This document shows, piece by piece, positions 44,556 through 53,370 of a stretch of DNA of 64,000 bases. How positions within the stretch are numbered: the first letter of the stretch is position 1; each line of letters begins with the position of its first letter. The position numbers and the translations under genes are program-made. The DNA is from Paraflavitalea pollutisoli (lineage in GTDB: Bacteria; Bacteroidota; Bacteroidia; Chitinophagales; Chitinophagaceae), in NCBI RefSeq assembly GCF_029360705.1, contig NZ_JARKMX010000001.1, positions 62,001-126,000 on the forward strand, given 5' to 3'. Under the pieces are notes generated by a model. That model was not told the DNA's origin and made no database searches. It was given only the letters and a program-made list of their open reading frames with translations.

Positions 44556-46973
44556 TTATTGAATGATGCGCAACTTAGCATAGTTGAGCATGATCTTCTT
44601 TTCTCCATTCTGCTCAAACTTCACCGTAGCCACCGGGTTGTGCGCAGAACCTTCTACTTTCAATACAGTTCCGAAACCAAACTTCTGGTGCTCGACCCGC
44701 TGACCTTCCTGCAAGGCCGAAGTATCGCTGGCCACAAAGTCCGGGCTAGGCACATGCTCAACGGCTTTGGCTTGTTGTGGTTTGGGAGTTACATACGAAG
44801 GCACCGCTGGTTTCTTGGAAGGCGGAGCACCATATCTCTTTTCCGCATCGGCTGCAGACTGTCTGCCGCCTGCTCCCCAGCCGCCGCCATTCCCATTGGC
44901 TCGGTCGAAGCCACCTGTATTGGAACGGGTAGCCTGGCTCTGGTTGCGGAAACCGCCACCGGCGTAACTACGGTCCAGGTAATCCTGGGGCAGTTCTTCA
45001 ATAAAACGGCTGGGTTCATTTTGCACCAACTGACCAAAACGATAGCGGGTATTGGCATAGGTGATCCACAAGCGCTGACGGGCACGGGTGATCACCACGT
45101 AGAACAACCGGCGTTCTTCCTCCAGCTCTTCGCGGGTATTCACTGCCATACCGTTGGGGAAAAGCATTTCTTCCAAACCGGCCGCAAATACACACCCGAA
45201 CTCCAGCCCCTTGGCGGCGTGAATGGTCATGAGCTTTACCGTATCGGCATTGGGGTCTTTGTCATCCGCATCGGTAAGCAGGGTGATCTGTTGCAGATAA
45301 GCACCCAGCGTGATCTCTCCGGTACCGGCGGCTTCATTTTCTGTAGACTCCAGCATGGTTCCCTCTTCATCGATCTGCGACAGCGTGGTTTGTGTGTCCA
45401 CCCACTCCTTGATCGAGTTCAGTAACTCCTGGATATTCTCGTAACGGGCAACGCCTTCGGTACTTTTATCGTTGAACAGTTCTTTTACCAGGTTGGTCTG
45501 CTTGCCCACATGCACTGCTACTTCATAAGCATTCTTGGTTTTCAGCATGCTGTTGAAACTCTTGATCATGGTCACAAACTCTTCGATCGCCTCAGCTGTT
45601 CCCCCTTTAAATCCTGCCTCACGCGCTCTTTCCAGCACCTCCCACATCGATACGTCGTTAGTATTGGCCACCAATACAGCTTTGTCGATCGTCGTTTTAC
45701 CAATCCCTCTCGTAGGGTAGTTGATGATGCGCTTCAGCGCTTCCTCATCACGCGGGTTCACGATGATCCGCAGGTAGGCTACAAAGTCCTTGATCTCTTT
45801 GCGGGTATAGAAGCTCGTACCACCAAACATCGTATACGGAATGTTCATGCGGCGGAGCGCCTCTTCAAATGCACGGCTCTGGGCATTGGTGCGGTACAAG
45901 ATCGCGAAATCTTTATTGTTGTAATGATTGCGCAGCTTCTGCTCCTGGATCGTATCCGCCACATATTTACCCTCGTCGTTATCGGTCATGGTACGTACCA
46001 GCCTGATTTTCTCGCCTTCGTTGTTGTCGGTCCAGAGGGCCTTGGGTATTTGTCCTTTGTTATTGGCGATTACTTCATTGGCAACAGCGATGATCGCTTT
46101 GGAGCTGCGGTAATTCTGCTCCAGCATCACCACCTTGGCATCATCATAATCCTTCTGGAACTGCAAAATGTTCTGGATGGTGGCGCCACGAAAGCTATAG
46201 ATACTCTGCGCATCGTCACCCACCACGCACACATTCTCATTCATGGCACCCAGCAGCTTGATCACCTCGTACTGGGCAGGGTTGGTATCCTGGTACTCAT
46301 CCACTAGGATGTACTTGAACTTGCGCTGGTATTTGCTCAGTGATTCCGGAAAATTCTTCAGCAGCTCGTAAAACTTCAACAACAGGTCATCGAAATCCAT
46401 CGCGCCATTCTTGAAGCAACGTTTTACGTAGGCATCATAGATCTGTGCAATGGCCGGACGGTTGCCACGAAGGTCTTCCTGTTGCAGGGCGTAATCGTTG
46501 GCATATTCCGCCGGACTTACCAGGGCGTTCTTGGCAGAAGAGATCCGGTTATAAACTACAGAAGGCTTGTAGGTCTTGTCATCAAGGTTCATTTCATTGA
46601 TGACAGTCTTTACCACACTCTTGGAATCGTCCGAATCGTAAATGGTAAAGTTGGCGGGGTAGCCCAGCAGGGGTGCGTCGCTGCGCAGAATGCGGGCAAA
46701 CACACTGTGGAAGGTCCCCACGTACAGGTTACGGGCTTCCGAGCCCCCGAGGATCTTCTCGATACGTTCTTTCATTTCCTTGGCCGCCTTATTGGTAAAG
46801 GTGAGTGCCAGGATATTGAAGGCATCCACGCCGGTACGCATCAGGTGGGCAATACGGGTGGTCAATACTTTTGTCTTTCCACTGCCGGCGCCGGCCACGA
46901 TCATCAACGGACCGTTGATGTGCAGCACCGCTTCGCGCTGGCGGTCATTCAATCCTTGTAAGTAGTCTTGCAT
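44556..46973 (-). CDS. UvrD/PcrA-type superfamily 1 DNA helicase
   Basis: An 805-residue SF1A helicase. Motifs in order: Q motif LNDRQREAV, Walker A GAGSGKTK (about 32-39), ALTFTNKAA, the DEYQDTN Walker B, DDAQSIYSFRGA, LEQNYRSS, TIHAAKGLEF and VVITRAR. The C-terminal 100 residues (EHVPSPDFVASDTSALQEGQRVEHQKFGFGTV, whose GQRVEHQKFGFGTV core is the PcrA Tudor-like end) match the RNA-polymerase-binding region of PcrA. It unwinds DNA in nucleotide excision and mismatch repair and removes obstructing complexes. A palindrome sits 15 bases before its start. Confidence 0.95.
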   Translation of the reverse strand: MQDYLQGLNDRQREAVLHINGPLMIVAGAGSGKTKVLTTRIAHLMRTGVDAFNILALTFTNKAAKEMKERIEKILGGSEARNLYVGTFHSVFARILRSDAPLLGYPANFTIYDSDDSKSVVKTVINEMNLDDKTYKPSVVYNRISSAKNALVSPAEYANDYALQQEDLRGNRPAIAQIYDAYVKRCFKNGAMDFDDLLLKFYELLKNFPESLSKYQRKFKYILVDEYQDTNPAQYEVIKLLGAMNENVCVVGDDAQSIYSFRGATIQNILQFQKDYDDAKVVMLEQNYRSSKAIIAVANEVIANNKGQIPKALWTDNNEGEKIRLVRTMTDNDEGKYVADTIQEQKLRNHYNNKDFAILYRTNAQSRAFEEALRRMNIPYTMFGGTSFYTRKEIKDFVAYLRIIVNPRDEEALKRIINYPTRGIGKTTIDKAVLVANTNDVSMWEVLERAREAGFKGGTAEAIEEFVTMIKSFNSMLKTKNAYEVAVHVGKQTNLVKELFNDKSTEGVARYENIQELLNSIKEWVDTQTTLSQIDEEGTMLESTENEAAGTGEITLGAYLQQITLLTDADDKDPNADTVKLMTIHAAKGLEFGCVFAAGLEEMLFPNGMAVNTREELEEERRLFYVVITRARQRLWITYANTRYRFGQLVQNEPSRFIEELPQDYLDRSYAGGGFRNQSQATRSNTGGFDRANGNGGGWGAGGRQSAADAEKRYGAPPSKKPAVPSYVTPKPQQAKAVEHVPSPDFVASDTSALQEGQRVEHQKFGFGTVLKVEGSAHNPVATVKFEQNGEKKIMLNYAKLRIIQ

Positions 46974-46988
46974 AATAGATTAGTAATC

Positions 46989-47002
46989 ATTCCGAACGGA
47001 AT
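46989..47002. repeat. ATTCCG-AA-CGGAAT palindrome between two helicase genes
   Basis: A 6+2+6 inverted repeat 16 bases before the UvrD start codon in the 189-base divergent region; a candidate operator. Confidence 0.4.
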
Positions 47003-47162
47003 AATCAAGCCTGCAATTTACGTTATCGTGCCCGATTAGCAGGGAGGCGTTGAAAACTTATTGGGCGGCCGGCAGTTAGTATTCGCCGCAGCGAAATTGT
47101 TCACAACATGGAGGAAAAAATAATCATCTGGCGCCCCGCCGCATTGGCTAACTTGCGGGCTG

Positions 47163-49403
47163 ATGTCATCCCCGGATATATCCAATGAATATTTTCAGCT
47201 CGCCACCCGGTTTGTGAACCAGACCAACCGGCATATTTTCCTGACGGGCCGCGCCGGTACCGGCAAAACGACATTTCTTAAATATATCCAGGCGCACAGC
47301 AGCAAAAAAATGGCGATCGTAGCCCCCACGGGCGTGGCGGCGATCAATGCGGGTGGAGTGACCATGCATTCTTTTTTCCAATTGCCTTTTGGCCCCTTTT
47401 TGCCTTCCCGGCAGTCTGGTGGCTGGCAAGACCCGAACATCGCCGCTACCGATCAGCACACCCTCATCAAAAACCTCCGGTTTAACAGTGCCAAGCGCGA
47501 ACTACTGCGCGAGTTGGAGCTGCTGGTGATCGATGAGGTCAGTATGGTACGCGCCGACATGCTCGATGCCGTCGACCTCATCCTGCGCCATTTTCGGCGA
47601 CAGCCGCACACGCCTTTTGGCGGCGTGCAGGTATTATTTATTGGCGATCTTTTCCAGTTGCCCCCGGTGGTCACCAATGAAGAATGGGACGGCATCCTGA
47701 AATACCATTACGCCAGCCCTTTCTTTTTCGACGCCCAGGCAGTAAAAGCGGCGCCGCCCCTCTACCTGGAGCTGAAAAAGATCTACCGCCAGAACGAGGC
47801 CAACTTTATTGAGATACTTAACAATCTCCGCACGAATGCGACCACCGAAGAAGACCTTCGTCAATTGCACATGCGGTATATCCCCGGGTTTGTGCCCGAT
47901 GAAGACGAGCATTTCATCACCCTGACCTCCCACAACTACAAGGCCGACAAGATCAATCAATACCAGCTGGCGCGGCTTCCAGGCGACCTGCATGAGTTTC
48001 GCGGCGAGATCACGGGCGAATTCAATGAAAAAGCGCTCCCGGCTGATATGGTACTCAACCTGCGGGTGGGAGCCCAGATCATGTTCATCAAAAACGACAA
48101 GGGCGAATTCAGGCGGTTTTACAATGGCAAGCTCGCCATTATTCAATCGATTAGCAAAGACAACAAGATCACGGTAGCCTTTCCCGGAGAAGATATCGAA
48201 CTGGAGCTAGAACAGGAAACCTGGAAAAACATCCGGTACGCCTATAATAAAGATAAAGACAGCATTGACGAGGAGGAGTTGGGCAGTTACAAACAATATC
48301 CCATTCGCCTGGCCTGGGCCATTACCATCCACAAAAGCCAGGGACTTACCTTCCGCAGGGCCATTGTTGATGCAGGCCAGTCCTTTGCCCCCGGTCAGGT
48401 CTATGTGGCCCTGAGCCGGCTTACTTCCATGGAGGGTCTGGTATTGTATTCCCGCATCGAGCCACAGTGCATCACCACCGACGAGCGGGTGATTGCCTTT
48501 ACCAGCGCCGAGCTGGCGGCCGACCAGTTAAAACAGGCCTTGCAGGAAGATCGTAAAAATTATATCGGCCGTACGATCGTGCAGTGTTTCGATTGGACAA
48601 AACTCACCGCCGCCTGGGAAGCCCACTATGACGGATACGAAGACCGGCAATTGCCCGATCAAAACGCAGCCGTATTATGGGCTCGTGGACAGGTAATCCG
48701 GTTGTCCGAGCAACAGGAGGTTGCTCAAAAGTTCATGCGACAACTGGACCACTTGCTGGCAGGCAGCAGTAAAGACGGATACGCAGCTGTACAGCAGCGA
48801 TTACAGGCCGCCGCCGCCTACTTCAAGCTACAGCTGGAAGAAGTGACAAGCGCTTTGGTGCAACACCTCGAAGAGATCAAGGTGAAGCCCAAAGTAAAGA
48901 AATACGTAAAAGAATTGCAGGCCCTGAAGCTATTGTTTGACCGGCAGCAACAGCTGTTGGAACAAGCCGGCGCCACCGCCAGTGCACTGGCAGACGGCGT
49001 AGACGCTGACGAAGTACTGCAAATGCTCGAGGAAAAAAAGAAAGCTGTCAACCAACTGGTACAGGAGGCGGCAGACGTCAATGGCAAACCAGCCAAAGGC
49101 GAGACCCGCTTCATCAGTTTACGGTTGTTCAAAGAAGGTAATAGTATCGATACCATCGCTGCCCAGCGCGGCATGGCTATTAGCACCATCGAGGGCCATC
49201 TGATCCAGTTCATCGCCAGTGGCGAGCTGGAAGTATCTCAACTGGTTCCCGAGCACAAGATCGGTCCCATCCTCTTAGCCCTGAAAGAAACAGGCGGACA
49301 TAGCAGCACGCCTGTAAAGGAAAAACTGGGAGATGACTATTCTTACGGAGAGATTAAAGCTGTCATGCAGTACAAGAGCCGCCTGCAGCAGCAGGGCACA
49401 TAA
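47163..49403 (+). CDS. Pif1-like AAA helicase with C-terminal helix-turn-helix
   Basis: A 746-residue superfamily 1B helicase. Walker A is GRAGTGKTTF near 29-38, followed by VAPTGVAAINAGG, the Walker B VIDEVSMVRADM and GVQVLFIGDLFQLPP; the second half has GAQIMFIKND and AWAITIHKSQGLTFRRA and YVALSRLTSMEGL, all Pif1/RecD2 features. From about residue 570 to 740 there is a charged helical region and a HTH_40-like domain (LRLFKEGNSIDTIAAQRGMAISTIEGHL). It should unwind 5'-3' and may act on G-quadruplexes or Okazaki fragments. It is divergent from UvrD. Confidence 0.92.
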   Translation: MSSPDISNEYFQLATRFVNQTNRHIFLTGRAGTGKTTFLKYIQAHSSKKMAIVAPTGVAAINAGGVTMHSFFQLPFGPFLPSRQSGGWQDPNIAATDQHTLIKNLRFNSAKRELLRELELLVIDEVSMVRADMLDAVDLILRHFRRQPHTPFGGVQVLFIGDLFQLPPVVTNEEWDGILKYHYASPFFFDAQAVKAAPPLYLELKKIYRQNEANFIEILNNLRTNATTEEDLRQLHMRYIPGFVPDEDEHFITLTSHNYKADKINQYQLARLPGDLHEFRGEITGEFNEKALPADMVLNLRVGAQIMFIKNDKGEFRRFYNGKLAIIQSISKDNKITVAFPGEDIELELEQETWKNIRYAYNKDKDSIDEEELGSYKQYPIRLAWAITIHKSQGLTFRRAIVDAGQSFAPGQVYVALSRLTSMEGLVLYSRIEPQCITTDERVIAFTSAELAADQLKQALQEDRKNYIGRTIVQCFDWTKLTAAWEAHYDGYEDRQLPDQNAAVLWARGQVIRLSEQQEVAQKFMRQLDHLLAGSSKDGYAAVQQRLQAAAAYFKLQLEEVTSALVQHLEEIKVKPKVKKYVKELQALKLLFDRQQQLLEQAGATASALADGVDADEVLQMLEEKKKAVNQLVQEAADVNGKPAKGETRFISLRLFKEGNSIDTIAAQRGMAISTIEGHLIQFIASGELEVSQLVPEHKIGPILLALKETGGHSSTPVKEKLGDDYSYGEIKAVMQYKSRLQQQGT

Positions 49404-49540
49404 ATTAGTTCTGTATAAGTCTATTGCAATTGATCAGCTTCCCGGAATTGTAGCCTGAAGCACACGCCACCATCCTTTGGACATGCACTTTCCCGAAATG
49501 CTCTTTACTTATCCGACCACAAATCGACACACTTCGGTTT

Positions 49541-49729
49541 GATCAAATATTCTTTCCGTCACCCTCCATTTAGCCCCTTACTTAAAGGCGCCTTGTATGG
49601 CTTTGGCGTCCACCAGGTCAATACTGTTTGGTCAAATAACCAGTAGCAACAAAGGCCTTTAAGTTCCCTTGCTTAGAGGCGCCTTGTATGGTTTGCGCGT
49701 CCACCGCGACAGTTCAGTCTGATCAAACA
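49541..49729. repeat. Three decaying copies of a ~90-bp segment at the META gene 3' end
   Basis: The last codons of the META gene (49666-49729, minus) are repeated at about 49575-49637, still reading FDQTVLTWWTPKPYKAPLSKG, and a third shorter piece at 49541 reads FDQTEV. Spacings are 91 and 89 bases. The rest of the 255-base gap after the Pif1-like gene holds nothing else recognised. Confidence 0.7.
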
Positions 49730-50117
49730 TCAGTATCAGCACGGAACCATCCCGTTTAATACGGTTGGTATTGAGTAAGGTTTTTAGAAACGCCGTCTCA
49801 TTGTATCCCGGGCAAGCCATCTCAGTAACTTGTATCCGCTCATCAAATATCAGGGTAGAATCGGTGCGCTTGAACGCGCCACTCATTCGGTTACAACCGG
49901 TATGTCCGGTAAAATGTCCTTTGGCAACATCAAACTTGATAGAGGGATATTTTCCTGCTGCCGTATCGGAAGCCAGTACGGGCTGCAGAAACCATTCACC
50001 ATTCAGCATGGTGTCTCTTTTCTGGTCGGCAACAAGGGGGCCCGAAATTGGCCTTGCCGTCAATAAGGTACCTGCAAGTAATGCACAGGCTGCGATAGAA
50101 GCAATAAAGTTTTCCAT
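49659..50117 (-). CDS. META domain-containing exported protein
   Basis: A 152-residue protein starting at MENFIASIAACALLAGTLL, a signal peptide; an ATG at 50198 would put a non-signal stretch first. The META fold is shown by LNGEWFLQPV (about 39-48), FTGHTGCNRMSGAF (about 70-83, the NRMSG motif) and IQVTEMACPGYNETAFLKTL. Such domains occur in HslJ-like proteins of unknown activity, some involved in heat-shock or drug tolerance. The tail WTRKPYKAPLSKGT is repeated downstream in decayed form. It is followed upstream by two short lipoprotein genes on the same strand. Confidence 0.85.
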   Translation of the reverse strand: MENFIASIAACALLAGTLLTARPISGPLVADQKRDTMLNGEWFLQPVLASDTAAGKYPSIKFDVAKGHFTGHTGCNRMSGAFKRTDSTLIFDERIQVTEMACPGYNETAFLKTLLNTNRIKRDGSVLILMFDQTELSRWTRKPYKAPLSKGT

Positions 50118-50215
50118 ACTACTAAGGCTTTTATTTGCTGAGGTATAAACCCCCAAAAGGATGGCATAATAAGTATGCCATCCTGAGCTAAACATCAATA
50201 ACCAGTATTGACCTC

Positions 50216-50419
50216 TTAATTATAACGTAAAGAATCCTGGTTACTGTTTGGATTATTGCGACCGCCAGCTGAATCGGTATGCTGGTGCGAGGTATCGGGC
50301 ACAGGCAGGTTGTTGGTACTGCCCGATGACCCACTATTGATACGCTCAGCATTATTACTGCCATCTCCACAGGCAGCGAAAGCTCCTGTAATCAACAACA
50401 GGATCATTATTTTTTTCAT
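50216..50419 (-). CDS. Short lipoprotein, Ser/Asn-rich
   Basis: A 67-residue lipoprotein: MKKIMILLLITGAFAAC with lipobox FAAC, then a low-complexity mature part rich in Ser, Asn, Gly and Asp with PDTSHQHTDSAGG in the middle. No folded domain is likely. It lies 98 bases from the META start and 25 bases from another tiny lipoprotein, and all three share a strand. Confidence 0.65.
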   Translation of the reverse strand: MKKIMILLLITGAFAACGDGSNNAERINSGSSGSTNNLPVPDTSHQHTDSAGGRNNPNSNQDSLRYN

Positions 50420-50443
50420 TATCTGTTATTTATAGGCTGGATA

Positions 50444-50605
50444 TTAGCGCGAACTATCCGGTCTGTTGACCGAGGAATCAGGCTGTGTAGTTGTATTATT
50501 TACGGTTGAATCGTTATCCGGATTACCCGCTGCAGGCTCTGGTGTTTCGCAGGCAAATGTGCTGAACAAGGCCGCGACGGCCACAATGCAAAGGATCTTT
50601 TTCAT
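50444..50605 (-). CDS. Very short lipoprotein (53 residues)
   Basis: A 53-residue gene: signal MKKILCIVAVAALFSTFAC (lipobox TFAC) followed by a short tail rich in Pro, Asn, Asp, Ser and Thr that ends VNRPDSSR. It resembles the neighbour at 50216 in design and in its DSxxR-like ending (both end near DSSR or DSLR). The 275 bases before it hold the divergent promoters with the antiporter gene. Confidence 0.6.
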   Translation of the reverse strand: MKKILCIVAVAALFSTFACETPEPAAGNPDNDSTVNNTTTQPDSSVNRPDSSR

Positions 50606-50879
50606 AAAATAAAAGCTTGGTGTTACTCAATGATGTTTTCTACGAACACCTGTTTCAATTACTTTGCCACCCTGTTTCAAACATATAGTGATATGACTCA
50701 AAAATCACTTATGCTTAAGCAATTAGCTTCAGTCGTTTTTAATTGTGCTGTAAATAGCCCCAGTGCCCTTTTGTAGGTCTTATTCTACAAGCGGCGTGGG
50801 TAAGGGAGGCCACGCTTCGGAGCATTTTGAGAAAATATTCTAAATTGTCACACAATCAATTATTATCAACCCAGGCTAC

Positions 50880-52472
50880 ATGCTCCAGGACAATTTATTG
50901 CTGATCATTTCTTTGCTGCTAGTTGTATCGATGCTCACCATGTTGAGCAACAAACTGCGCATTTCTTATCCCATATTACTGGTACTTGCCGGCTTGGGAA
51001 TTGGGTTTATCCCCGGGGTCCCGTCGATCACCTTACAACCGGAATTGGTCTTTATTATCTTTTTGCCGCCGCTGCTCTACGCGGCTGCCTGGTACACGTC
51101 CTGGAATGATTTCTGGCGTTATCGACGCCCGGTGTTTATGCTGGCCTTTGGACTGGTGATCTTTACAGCAACGGCGGTCGCGTTTATTTCCCATGCTTTG
51201 ATCCCCGGCTTTAGCCTGCCGCTTGGCTTTCTGCTAGGAGCCATCATATCACCACCCGATGCCATTGCAGCAACCAGCGTATTGGAACACCTCAAAGTAC
51301 CCAAGCGGATCACCACGATACTGGAAGGAGAAAGCCTGATCAACGATGCATCGAGCTTGATCGTGTTCCGGTTTGCCCTGGCAGCGATCTTTACCGGTCA
51401 GTTCTCCATCTGGGAAGCGGGCGGAGACTTTGTATTGGTTTCGGTGATGGGCGTGGTGATTGGCCTGGCCATCGCGCATGTGGTGTATCTGATTCACCGG
51501 TTCCTCCCCACCACACCCAGTATCGATACGGCCATCACGTTGATCTCTCCCTACCTGATGTATATCGCGGCCGAGCATTTCCATTTTTCCGGCGTATTAG
51601 CGGTGGTGAGTGGCGGCTTGTTTCTCTCCTTTCGGTCACATGAAGTTTTTTCCTACAGCACCCGCCTGCAGGCCGTGAGTGTTTGGGAAACACTCGTGTT
51701 CCTGCTCAATGGCGTGGTGTTCATCATGATCGGACTGGAGTTGCCTTATATCATCAAAGAGCTCGGTCAAAGTTCTATCCTGGATGCGATAAAATATGCA
51801 GTAGTGATCAGCCTGGTCACCATCATTATCCGGATACTATGGGTATATCCTGGTGCTTACCTGCCCAGGCTGGTGAGTGAGAAGATCCGGAAACGGGAAC
51901 CACGGCCCAGTTCCGCCTCTGTTTTTATAGTTGGCTGGAGCGGCATGCGTGGGGTGGTGTCACTGGCTTCTGCCCTGGCCGTCCCAATCACCATGAGCAA
52001 TGGACAGGCCTTTCCGCAGCGCAACCTTATCCTCTTCATCACCTTCATCGTCATTCTTTTTACCCTTGTCATTCAGGGCCTCAGCCTGCCCTGGCTGATC
52101 CGTATATTGAAAATAGAAGCACCAGAACCCGAAGTAGCTCATGAACACGCCATCCGACTGCGGCTTGCAACGGCCGTCTTAAATATGCTGGAAAAGTCAT
52201 ACGCCGACGAGGCCACCTCCATTGACGCCTTTGTCCGCCTCAGAGAGCGCTACCAACGCATGGCAGATATTGCCACCAGTAAACTCAACCAGGAAGACGG
52301 GGTACATGCCGAAGGGCATTTTGTACCTAAATACCGGCAGATGCTACTGGACGCCGTACATGTTCGCAGGGCAGAGCTTACTAAGATGAGCCGTTCCCGC
52401 GAATTCCCCGATGAACTGATCCGCAAACGCGAAACAGAACTTGACCTGGAAGAGGCCAGATTGAGAAAATAA
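50880..52472 (+). CDS. NhaP-type (CPA1) Na+/H+ antiporter
   Basis: A 530-residue antiporter. About 12 membrane helices cover residues 1-410 with the CPA1 signatures AIISPPDAIAATSVL (catalytic Asp pair region PPDA) and LEGESLINDASSLIVFRFAL (NDASS), then WSGMRGVVSLASALAVP. The last 110 residues are hydrophilic and helical, with GEVDAEG-like acidic and basic parts, as in regulated members. It exchanges cytoplasmic Na+ or K+ for protons at the inner membrane. A terminator follows directly. Confidence 0.93.
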   Translation: MLQDNLLLIISLLLVVSMLTMLSNKLRISYPILLVLAGLGIGFIPGVPSITLQPELVFIIFLPPLLYAAAWYTSWNDFWRYRRPVFMLAFGLVIFTATAVAFISHALIPGFSLPLGFLLGAIISPPDAIAATSVLEHLKVPKRITTILEGESLINDASSLIVFRFALAAIFTGQFSIWEAGGDFVLVSVMGVVIGLAIAHVVYLIHRFLPTTPSIDTAITLISPYLMYIAAEHFHFSGVLAVVSGGLFLSFRSHEVFSYSTRLQAVSVWETLVFLLNGVVFIMIGLELPYIIKELGQSSILDAIKYAVVISLVTIIIRILWVYPGAYLPRLVSEKIRKREPRPSSASVFIVGWSGMRGVVSLASALAVPITMSNGQAFPQRNLILFITFIVILFTLVIQGLSLPWLIRILKIEAPEPEVAHEHAIRLRLATAVLNMLEKSYADEATSIDAFVRLRERYQRMADIATSKLNQEDGVHAEGHFVPKYRQMLLDAVHVRRAELTKMSRSREFPDELIRKRETELDLEEARLRK

Positions 52473-52473
52473 A

Positions 52474-52508
52474 ATGAACAGGGGCCGTACCGTGCGGCCC
52501 TTTTCATT
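52474..52508 (+). terminator. Terminator after the antiporter gene
   Basis: GGGCCG and CGGCCC pair around TACCGTG (52482-52500), followed by TTTT; outer AATGAA/TTCATT can extend the stem. Confidence 0.65.
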
Positions 52509-52548
52509 AACATGCCTGCCCTTGGGTTTAACCCTCTTATCCACCTTG

Positions 52549-52870
52549 TCAATGGTCACTTACCCGGAATGAGTATCTTCCAATTGAGACCTGTGTGCTG
52601 TAGGCACTGGCTAGTGGTTCCAAGGCATCTACGGTGACAGTCATACATTGGGCTTCTTCTACCGTTGGCATTTCAAGATTTTCCCAGCCATCTCCGATGC
52701 TGTTAATAAATTGGGCATCATCCGTTGCAGCATGTCATGACATTTTACCCAGAATTTGGAACAGCCCTCCTTGGGTTTGTACATTTGCCCCGTTTTGACC
52801 TTGTTGTGCAGGTCACTTAACCCACCGGAACACATTTATAACAAGTAGTTCATCCGTACTGAAGGGACAA
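52549..52870 (-). pseudogene. Probable decayed coding sequence
   Basis: Minus-strand translation gives a coherent stretch of about 60 residues (INSIGDGWENLEMPTVEEA, then TVTVDALEPLASAYST) ending at a stop at 52549, and in another frame upstream KTGQMYKPKEGCSKFW. One frameshift would join them, and a TGA interrupts the first frame. No intact start is present and the family is not recognised. The rest of the 900-base gap from 52472 to 53371 holds only two 11-bp repeat arrays. Confidence 0.3.
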
Positions 52871-52885
52871 TTGTCGCCAACCTTA

Positions 52886-52940
52886 CCCGTACCGTTCCCG
52901 TACCCATCCCGTACGGTTCGCGTATCGATCCCGTATAAAT
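52886..52940. repeat. Five 11-bp direct repeats (CCCGTACCGTT type)
   Basis: Units CCCGTACCGTT, CCCGTACCCAT, CCCGTACGGTT, CGCGTATCGAT and CCCGTATAAAT run head to tail without gaps. CG-GTA at positions 3-6 is kept in all units. It lies in a gene-free region. Confidence 0.8.
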
Positions 52941-53127
52941 AGCTCAACTTTCAAAACAACGCCATTTTCACCAAAAACGGAAGGGACTGATGTGTCAGAA
53001 GTACAGCACCTTGAGCCTCGGATACTGGCAGGTAAACCAACAGGGAGTTGCCGGGTTGCCTTGGGGAGGTGGCAGTGTCGACCACCAAGAGTAAAGAAGC
53101 ATCGTTGCGCGGATATCCCAAGGGAGG

Positions 53128-53171
53128 CGCTCCCTACTCGCTTCCATGCCGCTCCCTACTCGCTCCCATGG
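53128..53171. repeat. Four 11-bp repeats (CGCTCCCTACT type, alternating)
   Basis: Units CGCTCCCTACT, CGCTTCCATGC, CGCTCCCTACT and CGCTCCCATGG are adjacent; units 1 and 3 are identical, and 2 and 4 nearly so. All start CGCT. Confidence 0.75.
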
Positions 53172-53370
53172 AAGTGTAATGAAAATAGCACAACTTTTCT
53201 AAATCAATCACTTACACCAAAAGCGATAGGGCCCCCAGTGCCCCTACCCCTGGCAGCACCGGTGCTAAGGTCTTTTGCCCCATTACCTTTCCTCCCATCC
53301 TATTGCGGATCATCGCATTCCTTCCTCCCGGATTGCAGGCCCAGCGTAGCTTTATCCCATAAGATGTACT

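Noticed and set aside
52886-53171. 11-bp arrays as CRISPR
   Set aside because: Units are too short, gapless and without spacers; no cas gene is present.
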